NCBI GenBank assembly: GCA_028554795.2
Contig: CM068842.1
Span: 52,775,608-52,839,607, forward strand
Length of the DNA stretch: 64,000 bases
Direction of reading: 5' to 3'
Source: Sinohyriopsis cumingii
Taxonomy: Eukaryota > Mollusca > Bivalvia > Unionida > Unionidae
The notes under the pieces are model-generated. The model saw only the letters and a list, made by a program, of their open reading frames with translations, was not told the origin of the DNA and made no database searches. Positions 50,101-54,121 of this stretch are shown here, in pieces (positions within the stretch are counted from its first letter, which is position 1; each line of letters starts with the position of its first letter). Position numbers and translations under genes: made by a program.

Positions 50101-52091
50101 ACTGTAGTGCATTGTCAGAGATGTTGATAATTTTGAGTTAAAATAGGGAATCTATTTATTTTCTCAATCTGGCTTAAAATGATATCAAAGTTAAATATGT
50201 TGAGATTTAAAAGCATCATCATTCTTTCTAGTAAAAATGAGAATTTGTTTTACTGTGCATTAGGTTGATTTATTCATATTGTTGTAAAATTCTTTAAACT
50301 AATTCCTTTAAATAAAAAAAAATGACGAGTTAAAATTTACTTTTAAGAAACATTTTATTCTTCATACACCACTTCAGTTTCTTGTAGTCATTGTGTATTC
50401 TACTCTAGGCATGTCTAGTGCAGTATGTCTATTTTCATTATGGTTTTTTCCATTATATACATGTGGCAATATAAAATAATCTCTTGAGGTTTTACCGTAA
50501 TGGTCAATTATTTTGAAGAAGTACTTGTCTTGAAAACTTACTTCTGTTGCAGTAAGATGTAAAAGATGTACAGTAAATAAAAGTACGAGTTGGACATAGC
50601 ATGCCCATGGTCAGTGGTTTACATACAAATTTTAATCAGCAATGAGCTTGATGTGCAGATGAGGAGAAAAGAATATAGTTTCTAATCATTTCAGTAATTG
50701 TTTACCACGTACATGTTAACAAATTTTGGTAAAAATTGCAGCCTTAAGCATTATTCATTTGAATTCCTTCGTTTCAACAGGATAGCTGTTCATTTCATAA
50801 TCTGTTGCAAATTCCATATGCAATTGCTTCATTTGTAAGTTCTTTTTTCTACGACACTTTTGCATGCATATCTGTTTAGGTAATATTTGTATCATCTTTT
50901 GTGAGGGTCATACTTTTTAAGTGCAATTGTTTGTAACAATGCAGTAGAAATTTCCATACTGAAACAATTGTAATGAAGCAATTCCAGATCTGATGGTTTC
51001 ACCTTGTATTGTTGGTCCCAACTGAAAATGGTAGTGGTCCAACTACAGGACTGGGGGTTATTTTTTGTTGCCTGTGCTCATACAATAATTAGTTCTGTAA
51101 TTATAGTAGAATAATTAGTTCTATAATTAAAGTGGCTATGTTAAGGGCTTCGGATATGTACTTGCCAAGCATCTGAGTCATAACAATCAGTACAATTTCC
51201 TGTTGAATCATTCTTAGTGGAAACTTTTTCCCAATTTTAGGCATAAAATCTTATTTTATTTCATGGATGGGAAACAGTAACAACCCTGGTTTCATGCAAT
51301 TTCATTTGCATCTTCTTAGCATGCCAAACTCATGACTCAAAGGGCACAGGTTCAAAGTATACATTTTATCATTATTAGCATGTTTGTTCAGATACCCATG
51401 TTTAGCTATTATTCTTATGATTATTAATACGTTAAAAAATATATATACTGCAGTGTTTTTTCTGATGGTTGGGCTGCCTGAGGCGACACTTGCCCAGGGT
51501 GCCATTTCATCCAGCATGAACTTTGATGGTCATGATGTTAGTGTGAACTTTTACCTGTTTAAGTAAAAATATTCAAATAACCTACTTGCTTTCTCATCCA
51601 CAACTTAACATTTACACTATTGGAATACAGCATTCCCTCACTATAAGGCCCTTCATTATAATATAATTCCTATTATAAGGCAAGTATGTTCATGAATCCC
51701 ATTTTAAATAATACTAGTTATACCATGTACTTCATTAATGATAAGATAGTACACATTGCAACTCCCAGACAGTGTTAAATATAAGGGAGTACAGTTATTT
51801 TCCTTTAATCAAATACTTCAGAGATTGGACTAGCATTGACAGTAACTGATTTAATACAAACAATCTTCTCTTTCAGTTTCATGTGGAGAAGTGCAGTTGA
51901 GAGACTTTACACAGGATGAACCATACAGTAAGAGAGCAGCTGCCCGAATGAAAGACAGAGCTCAGTTCTTTAAGACTGTACCCTGTTGGTTTTATTCACA
52001 CCATCCTGACGGCTGTCCCAGGACATCCAAGAAATGCAGTTTTGCTCATGGAAATGATGAATTAAGGGACAGACCCATAAAATCTGAGTGA
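1628..52091 (+). CDS. TRMT44: tRNA (uracil-2'-O-)-methyltransferase, nine visible exons, 5' end missing
   Basis: Enzymes of this family (yeast Trm44, human TRMT44/METTL19) transfer a methyl group from S-adenosylmethionine to the 2'-O of U44 in tRNA-Ser, in the cytoplasm. Exons seen: 1628-1844, 7194-7262, 8742-8849, 15960-16031, 24237-24343, 29616-29799, 30278-30626, 41361-41477 and 51877-52091. Splice phases agree at all eight junctions and give 1438 nt: one leading split-codon base, 478 sense codons and a TGA. Family motifs appear in order: [26 protein letters not shown] (SAM-binding motif I), [28 protein letters not shown] and RIPSTKR, then a C-terminal CCCH zinc finger. The N-terminal exon or exons with the start codon were not found and are probably upstream of base 1. 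All introns are GT-AG, from about 0.5 to 10 kb, and loaded with mobile elements. I am confident of the family. The U44 specificity is inferred from homologues. Confidence 0.95.
2410..2870 (-). pseudogene. pogo/Tigger-type (CENP-B-like) transposase remnant
   Basis: Minus-strand translation, in two frames with stops, gives [20 protein letters not shown] followed by IINMDEI at 2711-2735. NMDE is the segment carrying the first catalytic aspartate of pogo-class DDE transposases. Further along are [10 protein letters not shown] and [20 protein letters not shown] with WIKEFY, which match the later conserved blocks of the same enzymes. A stop directly after NMDEI and at least one frameshift show it is dead. 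Neither element end was located. It lies in the first visible TRMT44 intron. Confidence 0.7.
3265..3875. mobile_element. piggyBac-like non-autonomous element bounded by TTAA
   Basis: The left end reads ACATTAACCCCTGCC and the right end CCAGGGGTTAATGT, so the termini are inverted copies starting with the TTAA target site duplicated by piggyBac-class transposases (TTAA at 3265-3268 and 3872-3875). The 611-bp body has short open frames on both strands but no recognisable transposase, as expected for a MITE or an internal-deletion derivative. Confidence 0.65.
4553..4714 (+). repeat. Direct repeat, left copy (about 150 bp)
   Basis: GTTCAGATACATATCTTATG at 4575 and the following AAACACATCACCATTTATGA and TTTTAATTTGATTGAATT recur in the same order at 5204-5365, offset about 650 bases. 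Together the two copies bracket the SINE at 4725-5165. Confidence 0.65.
4725..5165 (+). mobile_element. SINE with two tRNA-like heads
   Basis: The first head has an A-box-like GTGGCCCAGTGGTTAGATG and a B-box-like GGGTTTGAATCC (4732-4771). A second head has ACCTAAGTGGTTAG and GGGTTCAAACC (4875-4928). The body that follows includes GCTGTCTTGCTTCATGCTCA, CATTAAGAGG, GGTCAACCTGGTGTCAGGAT and the tail CCCAGTGCTAGATATCACTA also seen at base 1. RNA polymerase III would read such heads. The two-headed structure may be a dimer or a nested insertion. Confidence 0.55.
5204..5365 (+). repeat. Direct repeat, right copy (about 150 bp)
   Basis: GTTCAGATACATGTCTTATG at 5225, then ACAAATCACCATTTATGAAA and TTTTAATTTGATTGAATT match the left copy at 4553-4714, with substitutions and small gaps. 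The copies have diverged, so the duplication is not recent. Confidence 0.65.
5380..6826. other. Intron sequence with unassigned open frames
   Basis: Two forward open frames (5432-5785, 117 codons; 5842-6033, 63 codons) have no recognisable domain. The stretch from 5405 (GGGCCGTAACTTTGTAATGG) to about 5560 looks like an ordinary dispersed repeat, because a phrase of the TGAAACTTTGC type occurs twice about 100 bases apart. No exon, RNA gene or element end was identified. Confidence 0.35.
6827..7005. mobile_element. hAT-type MITE with perfect 8-bp target duplication
   Basis: The left end is CAGGGGTCGGCACGC and the right end GTTGTTGACGCCTG, which is inverted-complementary with mismatches. Both flanks carry GTATAGGG (6819-6826 and 7006-7013), an exact 8-bp duplication as produced by hAT transposases. 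The 179-bp body also holds an internal GTGGCACG repeat on both sides. It has no coding capacity and sits about 190 bases before TRMT44 exon 2. Confidence 0.85.
7194..7262 (+). CDS. TRMT44: TRMT44 exon 2
   Basis: A pyrimidine-rich tract and CCACAG at 7188-7193 precede the exon, and GTATGT follows at 7263. The 69 bases are in phase 0 at both ends and encode 23 residues, [20 protein letters not shown] then YLL. The VYEDVAIA block is a hallmark of the family and leads into the methyltransferase fold. Confidence 0.93.
7844..8091 (+). mobile_element. tRNA-Leu-like SINE, copy 1
   Basis: The head reads GGGGCCCTGAGTGGCTGAGT then GGTCTAAAGCGC, an A box of tRNA-Leu type, followed by a B-box region GTGGGTTTGAATT that has decayed. 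The body includes GAGAAAGCTCGCCAGTAGCT, TTCTTCCTCCACCATTAATA and GGCGTTAAACCC, ending in an AAC tail. Flanks ACACAGATCA (7834-7843) and ACACAAATCA (8092-8101) form a target duplication with one mismatch. Confidence 0.85.
8092..9887. other. Intron sequence around TRMT44 exon 3
   Basis: Apart from the exon at 8742-8849 this is AT-rich intron. A G-run lies at 8155-8163. An open frame at 9293-9523 is lysine- and asparagine-rich, as random AT-rich sequence would give, and has no recognisable domain. Confidence 0.4.
8742..8849 (+). CDS. TRMT44: TRMT44 exon 3, SAM-binding motif I
   Basis: The acceptor is TTTTCTAG, ending at 8741, and the donor GTAAGT starts at 8850. The 36 residues include [19 protein letters not shown], the glycine-rich loop that holds S-adenosylmethionine in Rossmann-fold methyltransferases. 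Both ends are in phase 0, so it joins exons 2 and 4 directly. Confidence 0.95.
9888..10127 (+). mobile_element. tRNA-Leu-like SINE, copy 2
   Basis: The head GGGACCCCGAGCAGTCTAAA has lost about nine bases of the A-box region relative to the other copies. The B box GGGTTCGAGTCTC is intact. The body and AAC tail match copies 3 and 4. ACGCCTTTCCTTT occurs on both sides (9875-9887 and 10128-10140), a perfect 13-bp target duplication. Confidence 0.9.
10163..10932 (+). pseudogene. hAT-like transposase remnant with inverted termini
   Basis: Forward translation around 10640-10860, with frame changes and stops, contains [10 protein letters not shown] and [19 protein letters not shown] followed, after a stop, by QIFPDSK. 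This resembles the segment after the zinc-finger region in a widespread group of animal hAT-type transposases. The element ends TAGCTGCCAGTCC and, in reverse complement, TAGCTGCAAACTGCCC are related, and the flanks TGTCAGCA and TGTCAGTT agree at 6 of 8 positions. It is far too short (770 bp) for a full transposase, so most of it has been lost. Confidence 0.6.
10933..13700. other. Intron sequence, nothing recognised
   Basis: AT-rich sequence. A minus-strand open frame of 127 codons (11259-11642) and smaller ones at 12364-12576 and 12920-13117 have no recognisable domains and no splice context that fits TRMT44. ATGGGATCCATATGGATTTT near 12764 and a similar phrase 30 bases later form a short imperfect duplication. 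Confidence 0.4.
13706..15110 (+). pseudogene. Broken SWIM zinc finger plus YqaJ (lambda-exonuclease-like) gene
   Basis: Three forward segments fall in the expected order. An N-terminal open stretch (13706-13936) is unassigned. At 14095-14190, [11 protein letters not shown], a stop, then [12 protein letters not shown] gives the C-x-C...C-x-H ligands of a SWIM zinc finger. At 14738-14938, [20 protein letters not shown] leads into [20 protein letters not shown] and LLEIKRQ. SPDG and EIK are the metal-binding D...E-x-K residues of the YqaJ/lambda-exonuclease nuclease fold. Proteins combining these two domains occur in many copies in some invertebrates and fish, which suggests a mobile origin (inference). 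The in-finger stop, the TAA at 14939 and several frame changes make this copy inactive. It is within the TRMT44 intron and has no matching splice phase. Confidence 0.65.
15960..16031 (+). CDS. TRMT44: TRMT44 exon 4
   Basis: The acceptor is TATTTCCAG, ending at 15959. The donor is AAG|GTCAGA at 16032, a weak match to the consensus. The 24 residues [20 protein letters not shown] plus TVLK contain the acidic residue of GVDIR, expected to contact the cofactor's ribose at the end of the second strand, and the RRKIWDLY block typical of TRMT44. Both ends are in phase 0. Confidence 0.92.
16032..18384. other. Intron sequence, nothing recognised
   Basis: AT-rich, with homopolymer runs and small open frames on both strands (16607-16873 minus, 18134-18325 plus) that show no domains. 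No exon with a phase fitting TRMT44 was seen between exons 4 and 5. Confidence 0.4.
18385..18490 (-). repeat. tRNA-like SINE fragment, minus strand
   Basis: On the minus strand, AAGTTGGCAGAGCATCAGAG resembles an A box, and GGGTTTGATACC resembles a B box about 40 bases later, followed by TGGCTAGGCC. No full cloverleaf is evident. It is probably an old tRNA-derived SINE, not a working tRNA gene. Confidence 0.35.
18770..20667. mobile_element. Candidate DNA transposon with inverted ends
   Basis: TATATACTCACGTATAA (18770-18786) is matched in reverse complement at 20651-20667 with one mismatch. After it, both ends become pyrimidine/C-rich when read inward (AAACCCCTCCCCCC on the left; a run of 14 C at 20604-20617 near the right end). 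TA flanks are possible but cannot be told from the AT background. No transposase was recognised inside, so it may be a non-autonomous copy of about 1.9 kb. Confidence 0.45.
20741..22900 (+). pseudogene. DIRS retrotransposon remnant A (RT, RNase H, tyrosine recombinase)
   Basis: Broken forward frames give [13 protein letters not shown] (21018-21060), the reverse-transcriptase A-motif region, then [19 protein letters not shown], the block after the RT B motif. [20 protein letters not shown] (near 21340) and RISKIFSYI match the segment between RT and RNase H. EWSLHQ...[20 protein letters not shown] (21841-21960) matches the RNase H end of DIRS elements. [17 protein letters not shown] (22766-22820) matches the C-terminal end of a DIRS tyrosine recombinase. 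DIRS elements integrate by that recombinase instead of a DDE integrase. Many stops and frameshifts, and missing recombinase N-terminal sequence, show it is dead. Confidence 0.7.
22281..22460 (+). repeat. Two 70-bp direct repeats, 108 bases apart
   Basis: CATTTACTTCATTCAGGCTA (22281) through GGTTAATGATGCCTAATGGA and GAATTTTCT recurs at 22389 as CATTTGCTTTATTCAGGCTA through the same block. The two copies differ at about six positions. They lie inside DIRS remnant A and create a duplicated peptide [10 protein letters not shown] in the open frame. Confidence 0.85.
22901..23960. other. Intron sequence after DIRS remnant A
   Basis: CAGCAATGCAGTAATA occurs at about 22952 and CAGCAATGCAGTAATAGC at 23206, an imperfect direct repeat about 250 bases apart that may mark the end of the DIRS copy. 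An open frame at 23021-23293 has no recognised domain. Confidence 0.35.
23961..24020 (+). repeat. Three 20-bp tandem copies
   Basis: GACATGGGAGAAACCATTTA is repeated three times without interruption; the first copy starts CA instead of GA. It lies about 220 bases before TRMT44 exon 5. Confidence 0.95.
24237..24343 (+). CDS. TRMT44: TRMT44 exon 5, [10 protein letters not shown] block
   Basis: The acceptor is CTTTTCAG, ending at 24236, and the donor is GTAATA at 24344. The exon encodes [20 protein letters not shown] followed by [15 protein letters not shown] and two bases of an arginine codon completed by exon 6. The [14 protein letters not shown] block is the most diagnostic motif of this family. 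Confidence 0.95.
24344..26754. other. Intron sequence, nothing firmly recognised
   Basis: An AT-rich stretch around 24940-25010 resembles 49760-49860 (AAAGAAAACAA followed by TTTTTATTACCTTTTCA-like sequence), so an old dispersed repeat may be present. A short acidic and serine-rich reading frame near 26225-26310 ([14 protein letters not shown]) is not attached to any recognisable gene. Confidence 0.3.
26755..26900 (+). repeat. Dispersed repeat, copy 1 (GGGCCCGATC family)
   Basis: ACAAGCCCAGCCAGCACGTT, then GATGGGCCCGATCTGAAATT and AGAGGGGCCCC match the reverse complement of 63165-63300, including a weaker stretch on the 5' side (ATTTCATCAGCATGATCA-like). The type of element is unknown. Confidence 0.6.
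26901..27787. other. Intron sequence with one possible hAT end
   Basis: GTTTGAGTTTGAGACCACTG (27338-27357) resembles the terminal inverted repeat of some hAT MITEs, but no matching left end or 8-bp flank duplication was found. The rest holds no recognised feature. Confidence 0.25.
27788..27880 (+). repeat. Two 43-bp tandem copies plus a partial third
   Basis: The unit begins TGCACATTCCTTTAGTCATA and ends AAAACATTCTA. Copies are at 27788-27830 and 27831-27873 with one mismatch, followed by TGCACAT. Confidence 0.95.
28609..28840 (+). repeat. Old dispersed repeat, related to 50542-50745
   Basis: GTTGCAATAGGAGGTAAAAG then TACATACAGTAAATGAAG, and a later GTACATGTTTACATATTTTT, match GTTGCAGTAAGATGTAAAAG, GTACAGTAAATAAAAG and GTACATGTTAACAAATTTTG at 50542-50745 in the same order. 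Identity is moderate and the AT background makes this tentative. Confidence 0.35.
28921..29372 (+). repeat. 22-bp minisatellite, about 21 units
   Basis: The unit is GATAGCAACCAGTTATTATAAA. Counting along the array gives 19 full 22-bp units, one 23-bp unit and one truncated 11-bp unit (GATAGTAACAA). Variants are ATTGT, ATTAC and ATAAC at the unit end, GATCGC in two adjacent units, and GATAGCTTCC once. The array ends about 240 bases before the acceptor of TRMT44 exon 6. Confidence 0.98.
29373..29615. other. Intron flank of the minisatellite
   Basis: AATGACCACCATTTGACTGA and ATTACCACCTGTCAATAAAG resemble the sequence just before the array (AGTAACCAACTGTCCACAGA). The 22-bp array may therefore have expanded inside a larger GACCACC-type repeat. 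Confidence 0.35.
29616..29799 (+). CDS. TRMT44: TRMT44 exon 6, PCCPYDF and RIPSTKR motifs
   Basis: The acceptor is TTTTTTTAG, ending at 29615, and the donor GTAAGC starts at 29800. The first base completes the arginine codon begun in exon 5. Family motifs are [20 protein letters not shown] and, at the end, [11 protein letters not shown]. Ends in phase 0. The 22-bp minisatellite stops only about 240 bases before this exon. Confidence 0.95.
30278..30626 (+). CDS. TRMT44: TRMT44 exon 7, variable linker with Cys-rich stretch
   Basis: The acceptor is AATTACAG, ending at 30277, and the donor is GTAAGG at 30627. The 116 codons plus one base start [15 protein letters not shown]. They continue through a basic, charged, probably disordered linker ([16 protein letters not shown], then [13 protein letters not shown]) and end with [10 protein letters not shown]. 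The open frame runs on for another 160 bases, but only this donor keeps phase with exon 8. The linker is less conserved than the catalytic core. Confidence 0.88.
30627..33869. other. Intron sequence, nothing recognised
   Basis: AT-rich, with no open frame showing a domain and no exon fitting between TRMT44 exons 7 and 8. Around 32140-32270 a short phrase of the type GCCCATaacAAAGTCAGaCCA recurs several times, which suggests a small degenerate tandem repeat. Confidence 0.4.
33870..34560 (+). repeat. Diverged tandem repeat, about 160 bp, next to DIRS remnant B
   Basis: Blocks GACCACGTCACACCATGTTG / GACCACATAACATGCTATCA, CTCTGCAAGGTCATTA and TTTTAGCAAGCTATTAACAT then GCTGCATTGCTAATTTATGC recur at 33880 and 34035. 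Weaker copies containing GCTAGTTAG and CTAATTTATGaTTTGCTTTC follow at about 34290 and 34490. The repeat runs up to the start of the DIRS-like open frame at 34572. Confidence 0.7.
34572..37560 (+). pseudogene. DIRS retrotransposon remnant B (ORF1-like, RT, tyrosine recombinase)
   Basis: The first part (34572-35900) is a broken, cysteine-containing gag-like region with an internal duplication. From 36575, [20 protein letters not shown] followed by [20 protein letters not shown] is the fingers/A-motif part of a DIRS-type reverse transcriptase. About 36835-36925 gives [10 protein letters not shown] and [13 protein letters not shown], the catalytic YLDD site with the second aspartate changed to serine. 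After a deletion that removes RNase [15 protein letters not shown] (37152 on) and [19 protein letters not shown] (37387 on) match the tyrosine recombinase C-terminal half. Stops and frameshifts run throughout. Confidence 0.7.
34676..35130 (+). repeat. Internal 270-bp duplication in the DIRS ORF1-like region
   Basis: GAATTTTAGGCAGTCCAGTG, then CAAGTTCCCCC, TACCAGATCAGTTGGAT at 34690-34800 recur as CAATTTTAGGCAGCCTAGTG, CAAGTCCCCCT and TACCAGATCCATTGGAT at 34970-35075. The duplicated part includes the CxxC-type stretch of the gag-like frame. Confidence 0.7.
38034..38120. repeat. Palindrome of the TAATGTGATTGGG motif
   Basis: TAATGTGATTGGGGAGTGTA with TTCGCAGGAGAAA (38034-38066) is inverted at 38088-38120 as TTTCTCTTAGAATATTTACC and CAATCACATTA. 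Further copies of the same motif lie at 38324-38354 (forward), 38673-38708 (inverted) and weakly at 41235-41262. All five flank DIRS remnants B and C, so they may be DIRS inverted ends. Confidence 0.6.
38324..38354 (+). repeat. TAATGTGATTGGG motif, forward copy
   Basis: TAATGTGATTGGGTAAGTAT then TCTCAGAGAAA, the same orientation as the left arm of the 38034 palindrome and closest to its consensus. Confidence 0.6.
38673..38708 (-). repeat. TAATGTGATTGGG motif, inverted copy
   Basis: ATATTTCTCCTCAAATATGT followed by TACCCAATCATAATGCC is the reverse-complement form with a few changes, just upstream of DIRS remnant C. Confidence 0.55.
39180..39306 (+). repeat. Three tandem copies of a 40-45 bp unit
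   Basis: AGACAATACCTATAAGCTAT then GGAAAATTGTA and ACCATAA occurs at 39180-39224, 39225-39266 and 39267-39306. Unit length drops from 45 to 42 to 40 through small deletions in the A-rich part. Confidence 0.95.
39560..40880 (+). pseudogene. DIRS retrotransposon remnant C (ORF1-like end and RT)
   Basis: Forward frames, shifted several times, give [11 protein letters not shown] (near 40215), [18 protein letters not shown] (40257-40310, the RT A motif), [20 protein letters not shown] and [12 protein letters not shown] (to about 40430), [10 protein letters not shown] (40694-40723, the catalytic site, again with serine for the second aspartate) and [13 protein letters not shown] (40774-40812). The order matches a DIRS reverse transcriptase. 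It lacks recognisable RNase H and recombinase parts before 40880 and has many stops. Confidence 0.65.
41087..41129. repeat. AT dinucleotide microsatellite
   Basis: About 21 uninterrupted AT units, 230 bases before TRMT44 exon 8. Confidence 0.98.
41361..41477 (+). CDS. TRMT44: TRMT44 exon 8
   Basis: The acceptor is ACTATTTCAG, ending at 41360, and the donor is GTAAAT at 41478. The first two bases complete a glycine codon. The exon encodes [20 protein letters not shown] followed by [18 protein letters not shown] and one base of the next codon. This helical segment precedes the zinc finger and probably links it to the catalytic core. The decayed LINE lies just downstream in the next intron. Confidence 0.85.
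41710..45415 (+). pseudogene. LINE (non-LTR retrotransposon) with endonuclease and reverse transcriptase, decayed
   Basis: The order matches an APE-endonuclease LINE. Endonuclease remnants are LRAWNVYTL (near 42215), [11 protein letters not shown] (42647-42680, where the GDF of GDFNARVG is missing) and [15 protein letters not shown] (42850-42895). Reverse-transcriptase remnants are [18 protein letters not shown] (43655 on), [20 protein letters not shown] and [33 protein letters not shown] (44057 on) and [14 protein letters not shown] (44402-44440), with the catalytic FADD intact. Then come [12 protein letters not shown] and a C-terminal region ending [21 protein letters not shown] (split over 45271-45330), a C2H2-like finger whose first histidine has become glutamine. 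More than ten stops or frameshifts break it. The 5' boundary is uncertain. It lies in the last TRMT44 intron. Confidence 0.85.
45408..45445 (-). repeat. SINE head fragment abutting the LINE 3' end
   Basis: On the minus strand this reads GGCCCCTAGTGGCTGAGAGG then TCTAAAGTGCTAGC, matching the first 35 bases of the tRNA-Leu-like SINE. The rest of that SINE is absent; LINE 3' sequence follows directly. Confidence 0.5.
45446..47137. other. Intron sequence with unassigned open frames
   Basis: Minus-strand open frames at 45896-46168 (90 codons) and 46209-46556 (115 codons) and a plus-strand one at 46592-46969 (125 codons) have no domain I recognise. Their spacing could reflect an old element, but no termini were identified. 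Confidence 0.3.
47151..47395 (+). mobile_element. tRNA-Leu-like SINE, copy 3
   Basis: This copy has the best-preserved head: GGGGCCCCGAGTGGCCGAGC, GGTCTAAAGTGCTC, and B box GGGTTCGAGTCAC, matching tRNA-Leu spacing. The tail is CAACAACAACA. AATAAACTTGATG flanks it on both sides (47138-47150 and 47396-47408), a perfect 13-bp duplication. Confidence 0.92.
47691..47943 (+). mobile_element. tRNA-Leu-like SINE, copy 4
   Basis: The head begins TGGGGGCCGAGTGGTCTAAA, with a nine-base A-box deletion like that of copy 2, and the B box is GGGTTCGAGTCTC. CACCATTACACCGTTAATAC carries a short insertion absent from the other copies. AAGAAAATGTA (47680-47690 and 47944-47954) is the target duplication. Confidence 0.9.
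48187..48639 (-). CDS. Unrecognised 150-codon open frame
   Basis: Minus-strand frame with a hydrophobic stretch near residues 26-40 ([18 protein letters not shown]) and an acidic middle ([17 protein letters not shown]). I do not recognise it. The acidic part looks more like coding sequence than most frames here, but there is no splice context, homologue or neighbour to support a gene, and a decayed element is equally likely. Confidence 0.15.
   Translation of the reverse strand: MYCQHDISIVLQTVLVRQGLVSKYMPILVIVILIMICIIPTLDPGSGKDNVHFLDHIKSDSDTTGDVLCEISNGQELTDASAPGSDMDDDSVQAILPGVGEVLVGTLGITYKLSVTCLILFMSMSLKNNKHNLRLTKTNRLLIFSSYPIK
48640..51627. other. Intron sequence with old dispersed repeats
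   Basis: CTCTCCCTCATTATAATGCT (49611) resembles the Tigger-type terminus at 51628. 49760-49860 and 50542-50745 resemble stretches near 24.95 kb and 28.6 kb. ATAATTAGTTCTATAATTA occurs twice in a row near 51090-51130. No coding exon fits between TRMT44 exons 8 and 9 here. Confidence 0.3.
51628..51794. mobile_element. Candidate Tigger-type MITE
   Basis: The left end CAGCATTCCCTCACTATAAG and inner repeat TTCCTATTATAAGGCAAG resemble pogo/Tigger termini. The right end ATATAAGGGAGTACAG is an inverted partner with mismatches, and TA precedes the left end. It is about 165 bp and ends some 80 bases before TRMT44 exon 9. Confidence 0.45.
51877..52091 (+). CDS. TRMT44: TRMT44 exon 9, C-terminal CCCH zinc finger and stop
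   Basis: The acceptor is TCTTTCAG, ending at 51876. The first two bases complete a valine codon, and the frame runs to TGA at 52089-52091. After [20 protein letters not shown] comes a C-x9-C-x6-C-x3-H finger: [11 protein letters not shown], then CPRTSKKC and CSFAH. CCCH fingers often bind RNA. In this family the finger is presumed to help hold the tRNA, which is inference. Confidence 0.95.
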
Positions 52092-52170
52092 TTAGGTGGA
52101 TCATGTACTTCTCATATATCAGATAAATTTATTAGTTTCAAGATACAAATCTTATGTTCTTTCCTTGGAC

Positions 52171-52176
52171 AATAAA
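52171..52176 (+). promoter_or_regulatory. TRMT44 poly(A) signal
   Basis: A canonical AATAAA lies 80 bases after the TRMT44 stop codon, followed within 30 bases by T/G-containing sequence. It probably sets the 3' end of the message at about 52190-52200. The next AATAAA-like sites are over 50 bases further on. Confidence 0.55.
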
Positions 52177-52462
52177 GTAGTGATTGTACACTGGAGAAGA
52201 ATTATTGTGATTTTAATCTTTGAACAGGTATCTTTTGCAGTTAATAAATCTTGATCAGCACCATTTTCATCACATGGATCTGTTCTGGTCTAAAATAAAA
52301 TTCACAAAATAAAGTCAAACTTTGCTGCAGTGATAAAAATGATTTATTATTATAAGCTATTTCCAGCAAAAGACATGTTACCAGATTCACATGCTCTGCC
52401 AAATTATTTGATGATTAAAACAAAATGGGAGATTAAATGTAGAACTATTAGCAATGGGTGTT

Positions 52463-54121
52463 CAGTAGTCCCCCTCTTATAAGGCCACCCCTATTGCAGC
52501 AGGGAAGTGGCCTTATAATGAGGGTGGCCTTTCTAGAGGGGGATGACAAATGTGAATAGTAAATAACATATGAAGAAAGTCACATGTACATTTAATTCTA
52601 AACCATTTAATATTTTCATTAAAAAATCACATGCATGTTGTGAAATAAATGTAAAACAAACGGTTTCATCATTTTCAAAAGAATGTTATGAATAACCATT
52701 GATATAGTTTTAGAATTGTCTTTATAATTATGTTTCAGATCACATCATCTGTTTCTTTGTTGGTAACAGTTTAAAAAAACAAACCAGTCTCGTCACAATT
52801 AAAAATATCCTTCTTGTCATATCCCCTGCATATGTTGTTTAGTCTTTTGTTCCAATCTTTGATAACTTCATTATTAACATCAGCTGATTCTCCACTAAGG
52901 ACAGAACACTTAATATTGTGATGCACCTGAAATATGTGCAATCATCCGTTACTTGTTGTAAAGTCGTCATATCCCAATTCAACAGACAAAATTGTTGCTT
53001 TTTCTTGTCATTCAAATCAGAATAAAAACATCTTCTGGCTCAAACAGTCTTCCTTTCTCCATCGATTTCACCTTCCCAGTTCTGCAGAATCATTCCTTAT
53101 CTTTCACAATATTGTTTATCTGAGTCTTTCTGACATTAGTTTTCTGCAAGGATCCTCGACCCCACCCCCCACCTCTAGGTCAGTCGAATTACTTTTACTG
53201 TCTCTTCTAAACTGAGAATTTTTCTTTTCCTTGATGACATGTTTATCTTTTTGCAGTAAGTTGTTCATGTTGCCAACTACAATACTGATAAAACAATTTT
53301 TTATGCATCTAAAAAAAATTCCCATGTGTTTGTAAAGGAAGTGATCTTGTCACGTGATTTGTTAGTCACAGTCTGGTACCCTATTGTTTTTATACATTTC
53401 TTTATACTAAGTGAGAGAAGCCAAAACGGCTTCGATATGTACCATTAACATCATGCAGATTTGACCTTGCGACTGTTAGGATTTGTAATGTTGACAATTA
53501 TTGTCAGTAGTATTAGCCACTAATTATCAAAGTGAACAAGCTGAACATCTTACTAAGGGAAGCCATAAAGACTCTCAAACCATTTTCCAGCTGACGTGTA
53601 TTGTACATCGATGCTGCCACATATCAGCTGTTACTACTGTTCAATAATTGTAATCTTAACAATTATCAGAGTGACTAAACTGGACATCTTATGATAACAC
53701 AGCAGTAAGGCTAATTGGATTACATGTACTTACCCTTTGTACGGATTAAAATTCGAGTCTTTCTCGGCTTTATGGAATAAATGTGGCCTCTCGTGAGGTG
53801 TAAATCAAATATTATTAACCTTAGTGGTACATGTACTTTAGTCAACACTTCTTTCAGTAACGAAAACCTGACATCGGGAAACAGAAATCGGATTACTTAT
53901 CACACATTATGAATAAAATACTGGTTCTGGATACATATTAAAATAAAATGTGGCCGCTTGTGAGGGATAAATTTTATATTATTGCACTAATATGCTGGCC
54001 GCGTTAGCCTGGTGGCCTTTCATGAAGGGTACTTTTGAAAACAAACTCGTCGGTGCCAACAGATTCTGGCCATAAGGAGCGGGTGGCCGCTGGTCAGGGG
54101 GCCGTTTAAGAGGGGGACTAC
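52463..54121 (-). pseudogene. pogo/Tigger transposon with decayed transposase
   Basis: The left terminus CAGTAGTCCCCCTCTTATAA and the right terminus, in reverse complement CAGTAGTCCCCCTCTTAAAC, form inverted repeats. The minus strand encodes MSSRKRKILSLEETVKVIRL from 53240, the start of the pogo DNA-binding domain. After frame changes and a stop come ESADVNNEVIKDWNKRL and GYDKKDIFNCDETGLFF (about 52776-52825), which carries the first catalytic aspartate (D of DETG). The later catalytic residues are not seen; the 1.66-kb length and stops show an internally deleted, inactive copy. It lies between the 3' ends of TRMT44 and COX6A. Confidence 0.85.
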
